From PALSA-350 sp963834445 (lineage in GTDB: Bacteria > Acidobacteriota > Terriglobia > Terriglobales > Acidobacteriaceae): a stretch of 64,000 bases of DNA. Within the stretch, counting starts at the first letter, position 1; every line of letters starts with the position of its first letter. The stretch lies in contig CAWIBU010000009.1 in the NCBI GenBank assembly GCA_963834445.1, positions 744,001-808,000 of the forward strand. The letters run 5' to 3'. A program made the position numbers and the translations under genes. The notes under the pieces were generated by a model. The model saw only the letters and a program-made list of their open reading frames with translations, did not search any database and had not been told where the DNA came from. Shown here piece after piece: positions 34,806 to 43,090 of the stretch.

Positions 34806-36599
34806 TTAGGGTTGGATAGGGAATTTGTTTCCTTCGAAGACGGTCCCCCAAAGCTTGATGTCCTTCAAGTGCATCGGGGCAACCACATAGGGATCTTCGT
34901 CGAGCACAGTAAAGTTTGCGATCTTGTTCGGCTCGATGGATCCCAGGTCTTTCTCCATCTTCCACGAATACGCTGCGTTAATAGTGATAGCGCGCATCGC
35001 TTCATCTACAGAAATCCCCAGGTCGGGACGCGCAGCGCGGCCGGATGGAGTTACGCGATTCACCGCACACCAGGCCAAGTAGAGCGGAATAGCAGGGCCC
35101 ATCGGCAAATCAGAGTGAAGGGATACAGAAACGCCTGCCTTTTCGACAGAACCAATGCGGACCATGGCGTCTGCGCGTTCTTTGCCCAGACCGTTCGCCC
35201 CGAACTGGTCGGCAAACCCGGTCACATAGTAGGGATTGGCGCTAACGATAGCACCATCCTTTGCGATTCTTGCCACCTGAGCTTCCGTTGAGTTAGCGAA
35301 GTGGACGATCACAGTGCGATGATCGGCGCGCGGATGTTCCTTGATGTTATTTTCCAGGGTATCGAGAACCACGTCCAGACCTTGGTCGCCGTTCACGTGG
35401 ACATGAATCTGGTAGCCGGCATCCCAATAGATCTTGAAAGCCTTTGAGAACTCATCTGGCTTCATAATCCATTCGCCGTGATGGCCGTCGGTATAACCAT
35501 CCTTCATCTGCATGAGCAGGGAGATGATGGCGCCGTCGGCGTAAAGCTTTATCTCACCCGGCAATCGTCTGACCTTGCCCGTGGTCGGAATTACGGCGAC
35601 CGCGCCCTCGGCCGCCTGTATTGCTCCGGCAACTCCTCCTTTTTCATAGCCGGTCTTTCCGTCGGCGATGAAGAAGGAGTACATCGGGACGTCGGCGGCC
35701 CCAAGGACCTTCACATAGTAGGAAAACAGCGCCGGTGTTCCAACCGCGCCCGGTTCCATATAGGCAGTAACCCCGTTGTTGTGAAGCATCGCGACCATCT
35801 GCTTCAGGCCAAATGCAATGTTTGCCGGTGAAGCAAGCGCTGGGAGAACTTTCGGCGCCACCAACACGAAGAGAGCATTCTCGTAGAAGTAGCCCTTATC
35901 CCAATCGGCCTGTGCGCTGGCCGGTCCCTTACCGGTGACGGACTCCTTCGTGATTCCGTACTTCTTCAATGCGGCTGTATTGAAAATCATCTCGTGGCAG
36001 GAGCGATGCCACACCACGATGGGACGCGTGGTGCTGATCGAGTCCAGGTCCTGGCGGCGAACGCTGCCATGGAAATACTGGTGATAGCCCCAGGTGAAGA
36101 GCGTTTCATTGGGGTCTTTCATCCCCTTCTCGAGAGCGCTCAACGCCGACATGTATTCCTCGTGGTTGGTGGCGGCGGGCCAGGTTTTACCGGGGAGCAC
36201 CCAGGCCTCATTTGCAACGACCGGGATGGAGAGGGTGAGCGCTCCCAGGATGGGATGCAGATGCTGTTCAATCAGGCCCGGCATCATGAAGCGTCCGTCG
36301 AAGGTGGTATCGACGGAATAAGGAGTGCTCCCGAGAGCTTTCTCGACTGAATCAAGCGAACCGACGGCGACGATGCGGTCCCCGCGCACTGCCACCGCAG
36401 TGGCGCTCGTGTTCTTCTCATCCATCGTGATAACACGCTTGGCGGTATAGATAGTCGTTGGGAATTCGATGGAACCGGCAAGAGCTGCTTCCGCGTCGCT
36501 CTGTGCGTGCGCGGAGAGTGCTGGTGTGCCTGTGAACAGGATTGCAAAATACGCGCAGCTCCACAGAGTCCGCAGATATTTGCGGTTCGAGGTTCGCAT
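34806..36599 (-). CDS. Exported YtcJ-like amidohydrolase
   Basis: The start is the ATG at 36599 (MRTSNRKYLRTLWSCAYFAI) with AAAGG nine bases upstream; 597 residues. After a signal peptide come the small beta domain 'TTIYTAKRVITMDEKNTSATAVAVRGDRIVAVG' and the metal-binding start 'GRFMMPGLIEQHLHPIL' (HxH). Later motifs are 'YMEPGAVG', 'IKLYADGAI', 'QIHVHVNGDQGLDVVLDTLEN', 'RTVIVHFANSTEAQVARIAKDG' and 'SVSLHSDLPMGPAIPLYLAWCAVNR'. This matches the amidohydrolase 3/YtcJ group (metal-dependent hydrolysis of amides such as N-substituted formamides). Predicted periplasmic, beside the Cys-dependent amide hydrolase. Confidence 0.9.
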   Translation of the reverse strand: MRTSNRKYLRTLWSCAYFAILFTGTPALSAHAQSDAEAALAGSIEFPTTIYTAKRVITMDEKNTSATAVAVRGDRIVAVGSLDSVEKALGSTPYSVDTTFDGRFMMPGLIEQHLHPILGALTLSIPVVANEAWVLPGKTWPAATNHEEYMSALSALEKGMKDPNETLFTWGYHQYFHGSVRRQDLDSISTTRPIVVWHRSCHEMIFNTAALKKYGITKESVTGKGPASAQADWDKGYFYENALFVLVAPKVLPALASPANIAFGLKQMVAMLHNNGVTAYMEPGAVGTPALFSYYVKVLGAADVPMYSFFIADGKTGYEKGGVAGAIQAAEGAVAVIPTTGKVRRLPGEIKLYADGAIISLLMQMKDGYTDGHHGEWIMKPDEFSKAFKIYWDAGYQIHVHVNGDQGLDVVLDTLENNIKEHPRADHRTVIVHFANSTEAQVARIAKDGAIVSANPYYVTGFADQFGANGLGKERADAMVRIGSVEKAGVSVSLHSDLPMGPAIPLYLAWCAVNRVTPSGRAARPDLGISVDEAMRAITINAAYSWKMEKDLGSIEPNKIANFTVLDEDPYVVAPMHLKDIKLWGTVFEGNKFPIQP

Positions 36600-36700
36600 T
36601 TCCAATAACCTTTCTCAATCAGAGACGTGTTCGGCGTTCGTGTTAAAGGCCGGGTGCATGAGCTATGTAAGACTCATAGGGCCGGCCTTTACTTATCCTG

Positions 36701-38407
36701 CTACGCCGGGCGCTTGTAGACGGACTTGCCTTCCTTGATCGTTTCGACGACTTTGATGTCTTTGATCGCGTCGCCGGTGGTGGTAATCGGGTTGCCGGAA
36801 AGAATGACAAAGTCCGCCAACTTGCCTGGCTCTATCGACCCCTTCGTCTTCTCCTCCATGTATTCGTAAGCAGAATCGAGAGTGATCGCCTTCAATGCCT
36901 GGGTTGCCGTCAAGCGCTCACCGGCGCCCAGCACGACGCCGGTACGGGTTGTACGATTCATCGCCGTCCACATAATCATCATGGGGTCGAGCGGGAGAAC
37001 GTTGAAATCCGAATGCAGGGTAACGTGCAGCCCTTTTTGGATCGCGCTCTCGGTAGGGCTCATGAAACTGGCCCGTTCCATGCCCAGGTTTTTGACATGC
37101 GCATCGCCGAAAAAGTAGGTATGCATCGGGTACATGGCTGGAATCACGCCCAGCTTGACGTATCGGTCGAGCTGATCGGCACGAACGAATTGCGAGTGGA
37201 TGACCACCGGGCGCAGTTCAGCTTTGCCGCCCAACTTTTCTTGGATATCGAGGAACATGTCAACGGATGCGTCTCCGTTGCAGTGATCGAACGTCCTCAG
37301 GTTGTTGTCGTAGATCGGCTTCATAAACTTAATGAAAGTCGCTTCCGGGAAGCCGGGCTCGCCTCGCCAGTTCTTCTGCCCCGAAGGGCCGCCAGTCAGG
37401 TAGGGCTTGGTGAAGTACGCCGTCTTCCCCTGTGGCGAGCCATCAAACACCGTCTTCACGCCGCCCAGCTTCAGCCGGTTGTTGTAGGTGCCCCAGGTGC
37501 CGGCAGGGTTGTTTTCGAGGACCGCTGGAAGGTCGATAAATAAAGGCAACGAAACCAGGTCAAGGTACAAGCGTTTCTCGCTCGCTGCTTTTTTTAGCAG
37601 TTCCACGTCGTGCGCGTGGGTCGCCCCTTCCTGCATCGTGGTGTAGCCATTGCTCGCATAAATCTGTTGTGCCCCGTCGAAGTGATCGAGAGTTTCCGCC
37701 TCGGTCGGCTTAGGCATCGCTGCGAACACTGGAAGATATGCGGTCTCCATCAACAGCCCCGCGGGTTCTTTCGAGCCAGGCTTGCGAAGGATGACTCCCC
37801 CCGGTGGCGTGGGTGTCTTCGCTGTAATATTGAACTTCTTGAAGGCCGCGGAATTCAGCACCGCCCCATGAGCGGAAACGTGGATCAACATCACGGGATT
37901 GTCAGGAAAAGCGGGATCGAGATCATCGCGGGTGGCCTCGCGTCCCTCCGCCAGTCCGTTTCCGTCATATCCCCACCCAACGATCCACTCGCCTTTCGCG
38001 ATCTTCAGACGCTGCTGAGTTTCCTTCAGGGCTGCGATGATGTCGGGTATGGACTTGACCGGCCCCACGGGCGGCCCCGACACATTTGCTTGCGTAGGCA
38101 TATCGAGGGCGAACATGAAGTGACTATGCGCATCGATGAAACCGGGCAGAAGGCTCTTGCCGGCGAGGTCGATCATCTGGGTGGTGGTCCCTTTGTGAGC
38201 TTTCTCGACCTCCGCCGCTGAGCCCACCATGAGGATCTTGCCATCCTTGATCGCGACCGCTTCCGCGTTAGGCTGCGCGTCGTTGACAGTGATGATGGGG
38301 CCGCCGAAGTAGATAGCATCAGCAGTCGAAGCGGCGTCCGGGCCTGTATTGCATCCGACGCCTAAGCCTAAAATGACGGCAAGCGCTGATATCACAATCT
38401 TTTGCAT
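36701..38407 (-). CDS. YtcJ-like amidohydrolase lipoprotein
   Basis: The protein has 568 residues; AAGGTG precedes the ATG. The N-terminus 'KIVISALAVILGLGVGCNTG' has a lipobox-like VGC, so it is probably membrane anchored. Domain order: 'ADAIYFGGPIITVNDAQPNAEAVAIKDGKILMVG', 'KSLLPGFIDAHSHFMFAL' (HxH), 'VKTVFDGSPQGKTAYFTKPYL', 'RTFDHCNGDASVDMFLDIQ', 'RPVVIHSQFVRADQLDRY' and 'HVTLHSDFNVLPLDPMMIMWTAMNR'. It is a clear but diverged paralogue of the preceding amidohydrolase, so the substrates may be successive intermediates. The 24-bp candidate operator lies 173 bp upstream, in the divergent region with the receiver gene. Confidence 0.9.
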   Translation of the reverse strand: MQKIVISALAVILGLGVGCNTGPDAASTADAIYFGGPIITVNDAQPNAEAVAIKDGKILMVGSAAEVEKAHKGTTTQMIDLAGKSLLPGFIDAHSHFMFALDMPTQANVSGPPVGPVKSIPDIIAALKETQQRLKIAKGEWIVGWGYDGNGLAEGREATRDDLDPAFPDNPVMLIHVSAHGAVLNSAAFKKFNITAKTPTPPGGVILRKPGSKEPAGLLMETAYLPVFAAMPKPTEAETLDHFDGAQQIYASNGYTTMQEGATHAHDVELLKKAASEKRLYLDLVSLPLFIDLPAVLENNPAGTWGTYNNRLKLGGVKTVFDGSPQGKTAYFTKPYLTGGPSGQKNWRGEPGFPEATFIKFMKPIYDNNLRTFDHCNGDASVDMFLDIQEKLGGKAELRPVVIHSQFVRADQLDRYVKLGVIPAMYPMHTYFFGDAHVKNLGMERASFMSPTESAIQKGLHVTLHSDFNVLPLDPMMIMWTAMNRTTRTGVVLGAGERLTATQALKAITLDSAYEYMEEKTKGSIEPGKLADFVILSGNPITTTGDAIKDIKVVETIKEGKSVYKRPA

Positions 38408-38579
38408 CGATTCACCTTTTTCAATTGGTTTGCAATGGGGAGCCCGGTTCTACATGGTCCGGTTGGAGTACCGTGGAGACCGAGGTGAGTTAGCAGCCCG
38501 CTCGTTGGGCCAAGCATTCCCGCACGTATCAGCACCCGGAAAAATCTAACACACCGAAGCTAGAACCAATTTCCAGGTA

Positions 38580-38603
38580 GCGATATGCGCCCTTGGTCGC
38601 ATA
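38580..38603. promoter_or_regulatory. Candidate operator, copy 2 of an identical 24-bp sequence
   Basis: Identical to 34593-34616, and here the dyad is longer: GCGATATGCG and CGCATATCGC (38580-38607) form a perfect 10-bp inverted repeat around CCCTTGGT. It stands between the amidohydrolase lipoprotein gene and the divergent signalling genes, so it may control both directions. Confidence 0.8.
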
Positions 38604-38765
38604 TCGCAGAAGCCGCTTTTTGCCGTAAAAGCAGACATGGCCAAGAAGAGGCTTCGCAAATCAATCAGTGCAGGTTGTTGGTCTAAATTCCTCACTTCTC
38701 TCAAGAAATGTTCGTAGCCCTTGCCTTTCGATACGTCGTCGTGCATCAAAACACGAAAGACAGCC

Positions 38766-39188
38766 ATGCCTGCACCGGGATTGAAACGCAGCTCGATTGC
38801 GATTGTTGATGACGACATCAGCCTCCTGACCAGCCTCGCGCGCAATCTGAGAATTGCCGGCTTTGAAGTGCGAACGTTTGGCTCCGCCGAAGAGTATCTG
38901 GCTCATGACAGCGTCTCCACCCCAGACCTACTGATCGCTGATCTGCGTTTACCGGGGATGGGTGGAATCGCGCTCAGCGTTGAACTTACGCGCCGCGGCA
39001 TTAACACGGCTGTGATCTTTATGACTGGCCATAGCCAGCAGGAAACAGCCCGTGAACTGGAGTCCATCGGCCTACCCATGTGCTTGCGCAAACCGTTCGA
39101 AGCCAGGGAGCTTCGTGCCGCCATCAAGTTACTGCTCACAAAGGCGGCTAATGAGGCGAACTCAGTGGAGCCCTCAACAAGGGAGTAG
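38766..39188 (+). CDS. Stand-alone receiver-domain protein
   Basis: The protein has 140 residues from the ATG at 38766. The receiver fold is complete: acidic pair 'IAIVDDDISLLTSLARNL', phosphoacceptor Asp in 'DLLIADLRLPGMGG', Thr in 'VIFMTGHSQQE' and Lys in 'MCLRKPFEARELRAAI'. No output domain follows before the stop, so it resembles the N-terminal half of FixJ-type regulators. It probably acts as a phosphate sink or competitor for the histidine kinase encoded 18 bp downstream. No strong ribosome site is seen. Confidence 0.88.
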   Translation: MPAPGLKRSSIAIVDDDISLLTSLARNLRIAGFEVRTFGSAEEYLAHDSVSTPDLLIADLRLPGMGGIALSVELTRRGINTAVIFMTGHSQQETARELESIGLPMCLRKPFEARELRAAIKLLLTKAANEANSVEPSTRE

Positions 39189-39205
39189 AATGGCCCTACC
39201 TCTAA

Positions 39206-41488
39206 ATGCACGCAGTAAGATCCGCCGCAGGTTTTCTAGCGTTGCTGCTTGTTCTGTCGGCCTCTGCCTTCGGTGTTGAGCCGCAAGGGCGGGAGATCCT
39301 CGTCCTCTCGCCTGCCGAACCCATGCGTCCGTCGGTCTCAGCCTTCGTAAGCGGGTTACAAGCTGAGTTGGACCACGAACTGCCGGGCACCAATATTTTA
39401 GTGGTCGAGCAGGTCGCCCCCTGGCAAGATCCTGACGGAAATAACGATGGTCGGAAATGGTTTGACGAGAAGTACCGTAATCGCGAGTTCGATGCGATCG
39501 TCGCGCTGGGGTCAGGAAACCTGGCGACCGCTCTGCGTCTTCGCAACACCCGATGGCCGAACACCAGGGTCTTCTATGCCTTATGGCCACACGGGGGGCG
39601 ACCCATCCCTCGTCCGCCTGATACGGCGGGGGTTGTCGCGGATTTTGTTCCAGCCAGATACGTGCAGACCGCGACCAGGCTTCTTCCTGCTACAAAACAA
39701 TTATACGTAATCGGCGGAGGTTCGCCTGCTGATCACGCAGTCAACCAATGGACGTTCGCCGAAATCAAATCTGTCTATCCCGGTCTTCCTTTAATCGATC
39801 TCACCGGTTTGTCCCTGCGCGATATGATGGTGCGGTCTGCTCAGCTCCCTCCAAACTCAGCCCTTCTCTTGATGACTACCATCGCCGATGCTGACGGAAG
39901 GCCCGTCGACACGCCCAAGCTGGTGCGTTCCATTTCGTCTGTTGCCAATGCTCCGATCTTCGACTATCTCGATTTGAGTTTTGGGAACGGGGCTGTGGGT
40001 GGGCCGCTTTTGAGTTGGGACCTTCTCGGCAGAAAGCTTGCGCCTCAAGTCGCGAAGGTGTTCGAAGGGCGCGACCCAAACACCCTTCCTGATGTGGTGC
40101 TCGAACCCGAGTCACGATTCGATGCGCGACAACTAGAGCGATGGGGAATACCCGAATCCCGGCTGCCTGCGGGGGCGACGGTCGAGTTTCGAGCCCCGAC
40201 ACTGTGGACCGAACACAAGAAATTGATTCTCGTGACTCTGCTTGTGCTCGCTTTGCAGGCGGCGATGATTGCTTTGCTGTTGATGCAAAGAAGGCGCCTG
40301 CTCCTCTCGAAGCTAGCTCGCTCAACCTCGGAGCGAGCCCTCCTTTCGCAGGAGGCGCTCCACCAGGCGGTACTTCATTCGTTGCCAGGGTATGTGGCTA
40401 TTCTCGACCGGGCTGGCATAATTCTGCAGGTGAACGAACAGTGGCGCGACGCCGGTGTGGATGTTGCTGACGGTTTCTTTGCCAGGACCTCTTCCGGCGA
40501 CGACTATGTTTCTGCCTGGGAGCGGAGTTTGCCTGGGCCGCAAGCCTCCGCCGGCCTCCTTGGGCGCCAGGTAAGAAGCGTGCTCGCGGGCCGAACCAGC
40601 CAGGCTGTTCTCGAGCGGCAATTCTCTGCACTCGATTCCGAATCACGCTGGCTGGAGATTCGCTGTGACGTTCTGCAATGGTCGCAGGGGGGAGCCGTCT
40701 TATCTCACGTCGACGTTACCGAACGTAAGAGAACCGAAATGCGGGCGGAAAGAAACCTGCAAACCCTATCTCAATTCCACCGTGTCGCCGCGCTCGGCGA
40801 ATTGGCCGGGGCACTAGCGCATGAACTCAACCAGCCCCTGGCAGCCATTCTCATCAATGCCGAGTCTTTGGAGGAGTTGCTCGCGAATGAGGTGCCGCAA
40901 AACTCTGAAGCCCGCGAGGTAGTGCGCGAGATCGTTTCTGATGACGAACGCGCCGGCCAGATCATCCGTAAAATGAGGGCGCTGCTACAAGACCGCGAAA
41001 ACAACTGCATCGCGCTTGACTTGACGGAGATTGCGGCTTCCGTGGTCAAGTTGCTGGGCAACGAGGCGATGCTACGCAAAGTGATTCTTCGCTGTGAACT
41101 TGCGGGAGATCTGCCTGCCGTCTTCGGCGACACAGTGCAACTGCAACAGGTTGTTCTCAACCTGGTGATGAATGCCATGGACGCCGTAAGGGACGTTGCC
41201 GAGGGCGATCGAACGGTCACCGTCGCCACCTTCCTAGCCGCTAAGGACGCAGTTGTCGTCGAGGTCCGCGACACCGGTCCCGGCATCTCTCCCGAACACC
41301 TGCCGCGCTTGTTCGACCATTTCTTCACCACCAAGCGGGAAGGCCTGGGTTTGGGGCTTTCGATCAGCAGATCAATCGTAGAGTCGCTCCATGGGAAGAT
41401 CGAGGCGGACAACTGCCCAGCGGGTGCTCGCTTCCGTGTGTTTATGCCTGTTGTGCAGGTAAGCGCCGTCGAGGAGGTGCCGGCATGA
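39206..41488 (+). CDS. Sensor histidine kinase with periplasmic ABC-substrate-binding-like domain and PAS
   Basis: The protein has 760 residues. A signal/anchor (SAAGFLALLLVLSASAFGVE) is followed by a long periplasmic domain (about 28-330) with 'REILVLSPAEPMRPSVSAFVSGLQAELD', 'FDAIVALGSGNLATALRLRNTRWPNTRVFYAL' and 'FDYLDLSFGNGAVGGPLLSWDLLG', which resembles ABC-transporter substrate-binding proteins of the PF04392 type. A membrane helix (LILVTLLVLALQAAMIALLL) and a PAS domain (about 385-510) come next. The kinase core has H-box 'ALGELAGALAHELNQPLAAIL', N-box 'NLVMNAMDAV', G1 'DTGPGIS', F-box 'FDHFFTTK' and G2 'GLGLGLSI'. It overlaps the FixJ-type gene by ATGA. It likely senses the island's substrate outside the cytoplasm. 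Confidence 0.92.
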   Translation: MHAVRSAAGFLALLLVLSASAFGVEPQGREILVLSPAEPMRPSVSAFVSGLQAELDHELPGTNILVVEQVAPWQDPDGNNDGRKWFDEKYRNREFDAIVALGSGNLATALRLRNTRWPNTRVFYALWPHGGRPIPRPPDTAGVVADFVPARYVQTATRLLPATKQLYVIGGGSPADHAVNQWTFAEIKSVYPGLPLIDLTGLSLRDMMVRSAQLPPNSALLLMTTIADADGRPVDTPKLVRSISSVANAPIFDYLDLSFGNGAVGGPLLSWDLLGRKLAPQVAKVFEGRDPNTLPDVVLEPESRFDARQLERWGIPESRLPAGATVEFRAPTLWTEHKKLILVTLLVLALQAAMIALLLMQRRRLLLSKLARSTSERALLSQEALHQAVLHSLPGYVAILDRAGIILQVNEQWRDAGVDVADGFFARTSSGDDYVSAWERSLPGPQASAGLLGRQVRSVLAGRTSQAVLERQFSALDSESRWLEIRCDVLQWSQGGAVLSHVDVTERKRTEMRAERNLQTLSQFHRVAALGELAGALAHELNQPLAAILINAESLEELLANEVPQNSEAREVVREIVSDDERAGQIIRKMRALLQDRENNCIALDLTEIAASVVKLLGNEAMLRKVILRCELAGDLPAVFGDTVQLQQVVLNLVMNAMDAVRDVAEGDRTVTVATFLAAKDAVVVEVRDTGPGISPEHLPRLFDHFFTTKREGLGLGLSISRSIVESLHGKIEADNCPAGARFRVFMPVVQVSAVEEVPA

Positions 41489-42141
41489 GCGATGTAGTTA
41501 AAGTCTTTCTGATCGATGATGACCAGCCGCTACTTCGAGCACTTTCCCGCAGGCTCGCGCTCGCCGGTTACAATACGGAGACTTTTACCGCCCCCGACGA
41601 GTTTCTCGCGCGGAAGCCTCATATCGGGCCTGGCTGTATTGTTCTGGACCTGATGATGCCGCAGATGAACGGGCTTGAATTCCACAAGACCTTGCGCGCA
41701 CACGACATAGAACTCCCGGTGATCTTCCTGAGCGGTCACGGCACTGTGCCGGCTGCCTCCGCAGCTTTCAAAGCGGGTGCAGTGGACTTTCTCACCAAAC
41801 CAGTCCGGTCAGAGGATCTGATTGCGGCAGTTTCCGACGCTCTGGCGAAGCATGCAACCGCATTGGCCGAGGAAGACCGGGTCCGGTCCATACGAACGCG
41901 CTATAACCAGCTAACCCCGCGGGAGCGGGAGGTCTGCGGATTACTCGTGCGGGGATTACTAAACAAGCAGATCGGCTATTCGCTGGGCGCAGCCGAAGCA
42001 ACCATCAAGAAGCACCGGGCTCGCGTACTGCAGAAACTGGGTATCCAATCGGTCGCGGAACTCGTGACTGCGGTCGAACTCATGAAGCGCCACAACCCGG
42101 AAGAGCCGAAATCCACTCCTTCTGTATTTACTGTTGTGTGA
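41485..42141 (+). CDS. FixJ/LuxR-type response regulator
   Basis: The protein has 218 residues. The receiver has 'VFLIDDDQPLLRALSRRL', phosphoacceptor Asp in 'CIVLDLMMPQMNG', 'VIFLSGHGTV' and 'VDFLTKPVRSEDL'. The C-terminal LuxR helix-turn-helix is 'LTPREREVCGLLVRGLLNKQIGYSLGAAEATIKKHRARVLQKLGIQSVAELV'. Co-translated with the kinase (ATGA overlap), so it is the cognate output. The shared 24-bp dyad upstream of the hydrolase genes is the natural candidate target. Confidence 0.95.
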   Translation: MSDVVKVFLIDDDQPLLRALSRRLALAGYNTETFTAPDEFLARKPHIGPGCIVLDLMMPQMNGLEFHKTLRAHDIELPVIFLSGHGTVPAASAAFKAGAVDFLTKPVRSEDLIAAVSDALAKHATALAEEDRVRSIRTRYNQLTPREREVCGLLVRGLLNKQIGYSLGAAEATIKKHRARVLQKLGIQSVAELVTAVELMKRHNPEEPKSTPSVFTVV

Positions 42142-42212
42142 ATTTACAATGTTGTTTCCAAGCGTTACCTCTTTCGGGACGGGGGGAGCTGAAGCTCCCG
42201 TACAACGGAGTT

Positions 42213-42338
42213 CGGTTGCATCTCACCCATGTAGGAGGGTTTGAGCGAGGCGAAAGGAATGTAGCGCTTGAGAACATCGTAAAGCTCGGTAAAGCGCTGT
42301 GGTTATCCTCAAGGGACCTGTTTGGCGATCTACCCTAA
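42213..42338 (+). pseudogene. 3' remnant of an XRE-type HTH repressor
   Basis: The frame reads 'HLTHVGGFERGERNVALENI' then 'VKLGKALWLSSRDLFGDLP' and stops. This matches the second half of Cro/C1-type repressors ('..TYISGIERGRRNVSLENIVRLAKALGV..LF'). The first helices are missing. Small XRE genes are common next to island ends, so it is probably the residue of an island regulator. Confidence 0.7.
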
Positions 42339-42716
42339 CTATTTGGCGTGCAATTGTCAGCTTTTCGGGGTTACAAGTAGTGATACTTTGTTCCGGAATC
42401 TCCTGCAGCGCTTTGCGGCGGCATGCATATCGCAATTGGCCCCAACCATAACAAATGAGAGGGTTTCTGCTTGTGAGTGCATCACGATGCAAGCTGGTGC
42501 GATGTGGAAAAAACGGACCCAAAATCCCGTTCCGCGTAATCGTCTTCCGAACGACGGCAACCGCACCTCTACGGCCGCCGCGGTGTTCTCTTGCCCTTCG
42601 CTGCTTTCTTTTTCTGGAAAGTTGTGCGGGTGAGTACGGCCGCGTGCGGGTTTGTCCATAGACACCCCCTCGCGAAAAAGTCGGCCCAAAATTTGGCCGG
42701 CATCTCGGCATGTAAC
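42339..42716. other. Non-coding inner end of the island
   Basis: I see no convincing gene here. A minus-strand open frame (42357-42761) has no recognisable domain and runs across the arm sites. The base composition is lower in GC than the surrounding chromosome. Confidence 0.5.
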
Positions 42717-42741
42717 TGTACGAACTTTTGTACGAACTTTG
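42717..42741 (+). promoter_or_regulatory. Probable integrase arm-type sites, attR side
   Basis: TGTACGAACTTT stands twice in direct tandem, the second copy ending at 42740. Same orientation and nearly the same sequence as 30001-30024, 98 bp inside attR. Confidence 0.65.
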
Positions 42742-42804
42742 CGCCAGAGCTGGCTTCGCATGGTTTCGCCGATTCTGGCGTGAGTGTTTGTTTTGAATCG
42801 GATA

Positions 42805-42831
42805 GGCTAACTCGGCCATGGTGAGTTAGCC
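42805..42831. terminator. Hairpin adjoining attR
   Basis: GGCTAACTC (42805-42813) and GAGTTAGCC (42823-42831) form a perfect 9-bp stem over GGCCATGGT. It ends 8 bp before attR. It may be a terminator insulating the island or a protein site for excision. Confidence 0.55.
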
Positions 42832-42839
42832 CTCTTAAC

Positions 42840-42893
<54 letters not shown>

Positions 42894-43090
42894 AGACAAG
42901 CAAAACTCCATACCCCCCAGTAAACAAAAGGGGCCGCCGACTCCGCACGTGCGCGTTCTTAGAAACCAAAAACTTTCCCTCTGCTCGGTAGCCGCGCAGT
43001 CAGCGCGAAGCATCAAGTAAGATTGCCGGCGCCGGAGCCGCGGCACTTCCTATACAGTGGTGTCGAGCCTCCTGAAAAAGGGAAACGAGC

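Noticed and set aside
42357..42761. 134-codon minus-strand frame near attR
   Set aside because: It has no recognisable domain, crosses the probable arm sites, and its internal starts lack ribosome sites.
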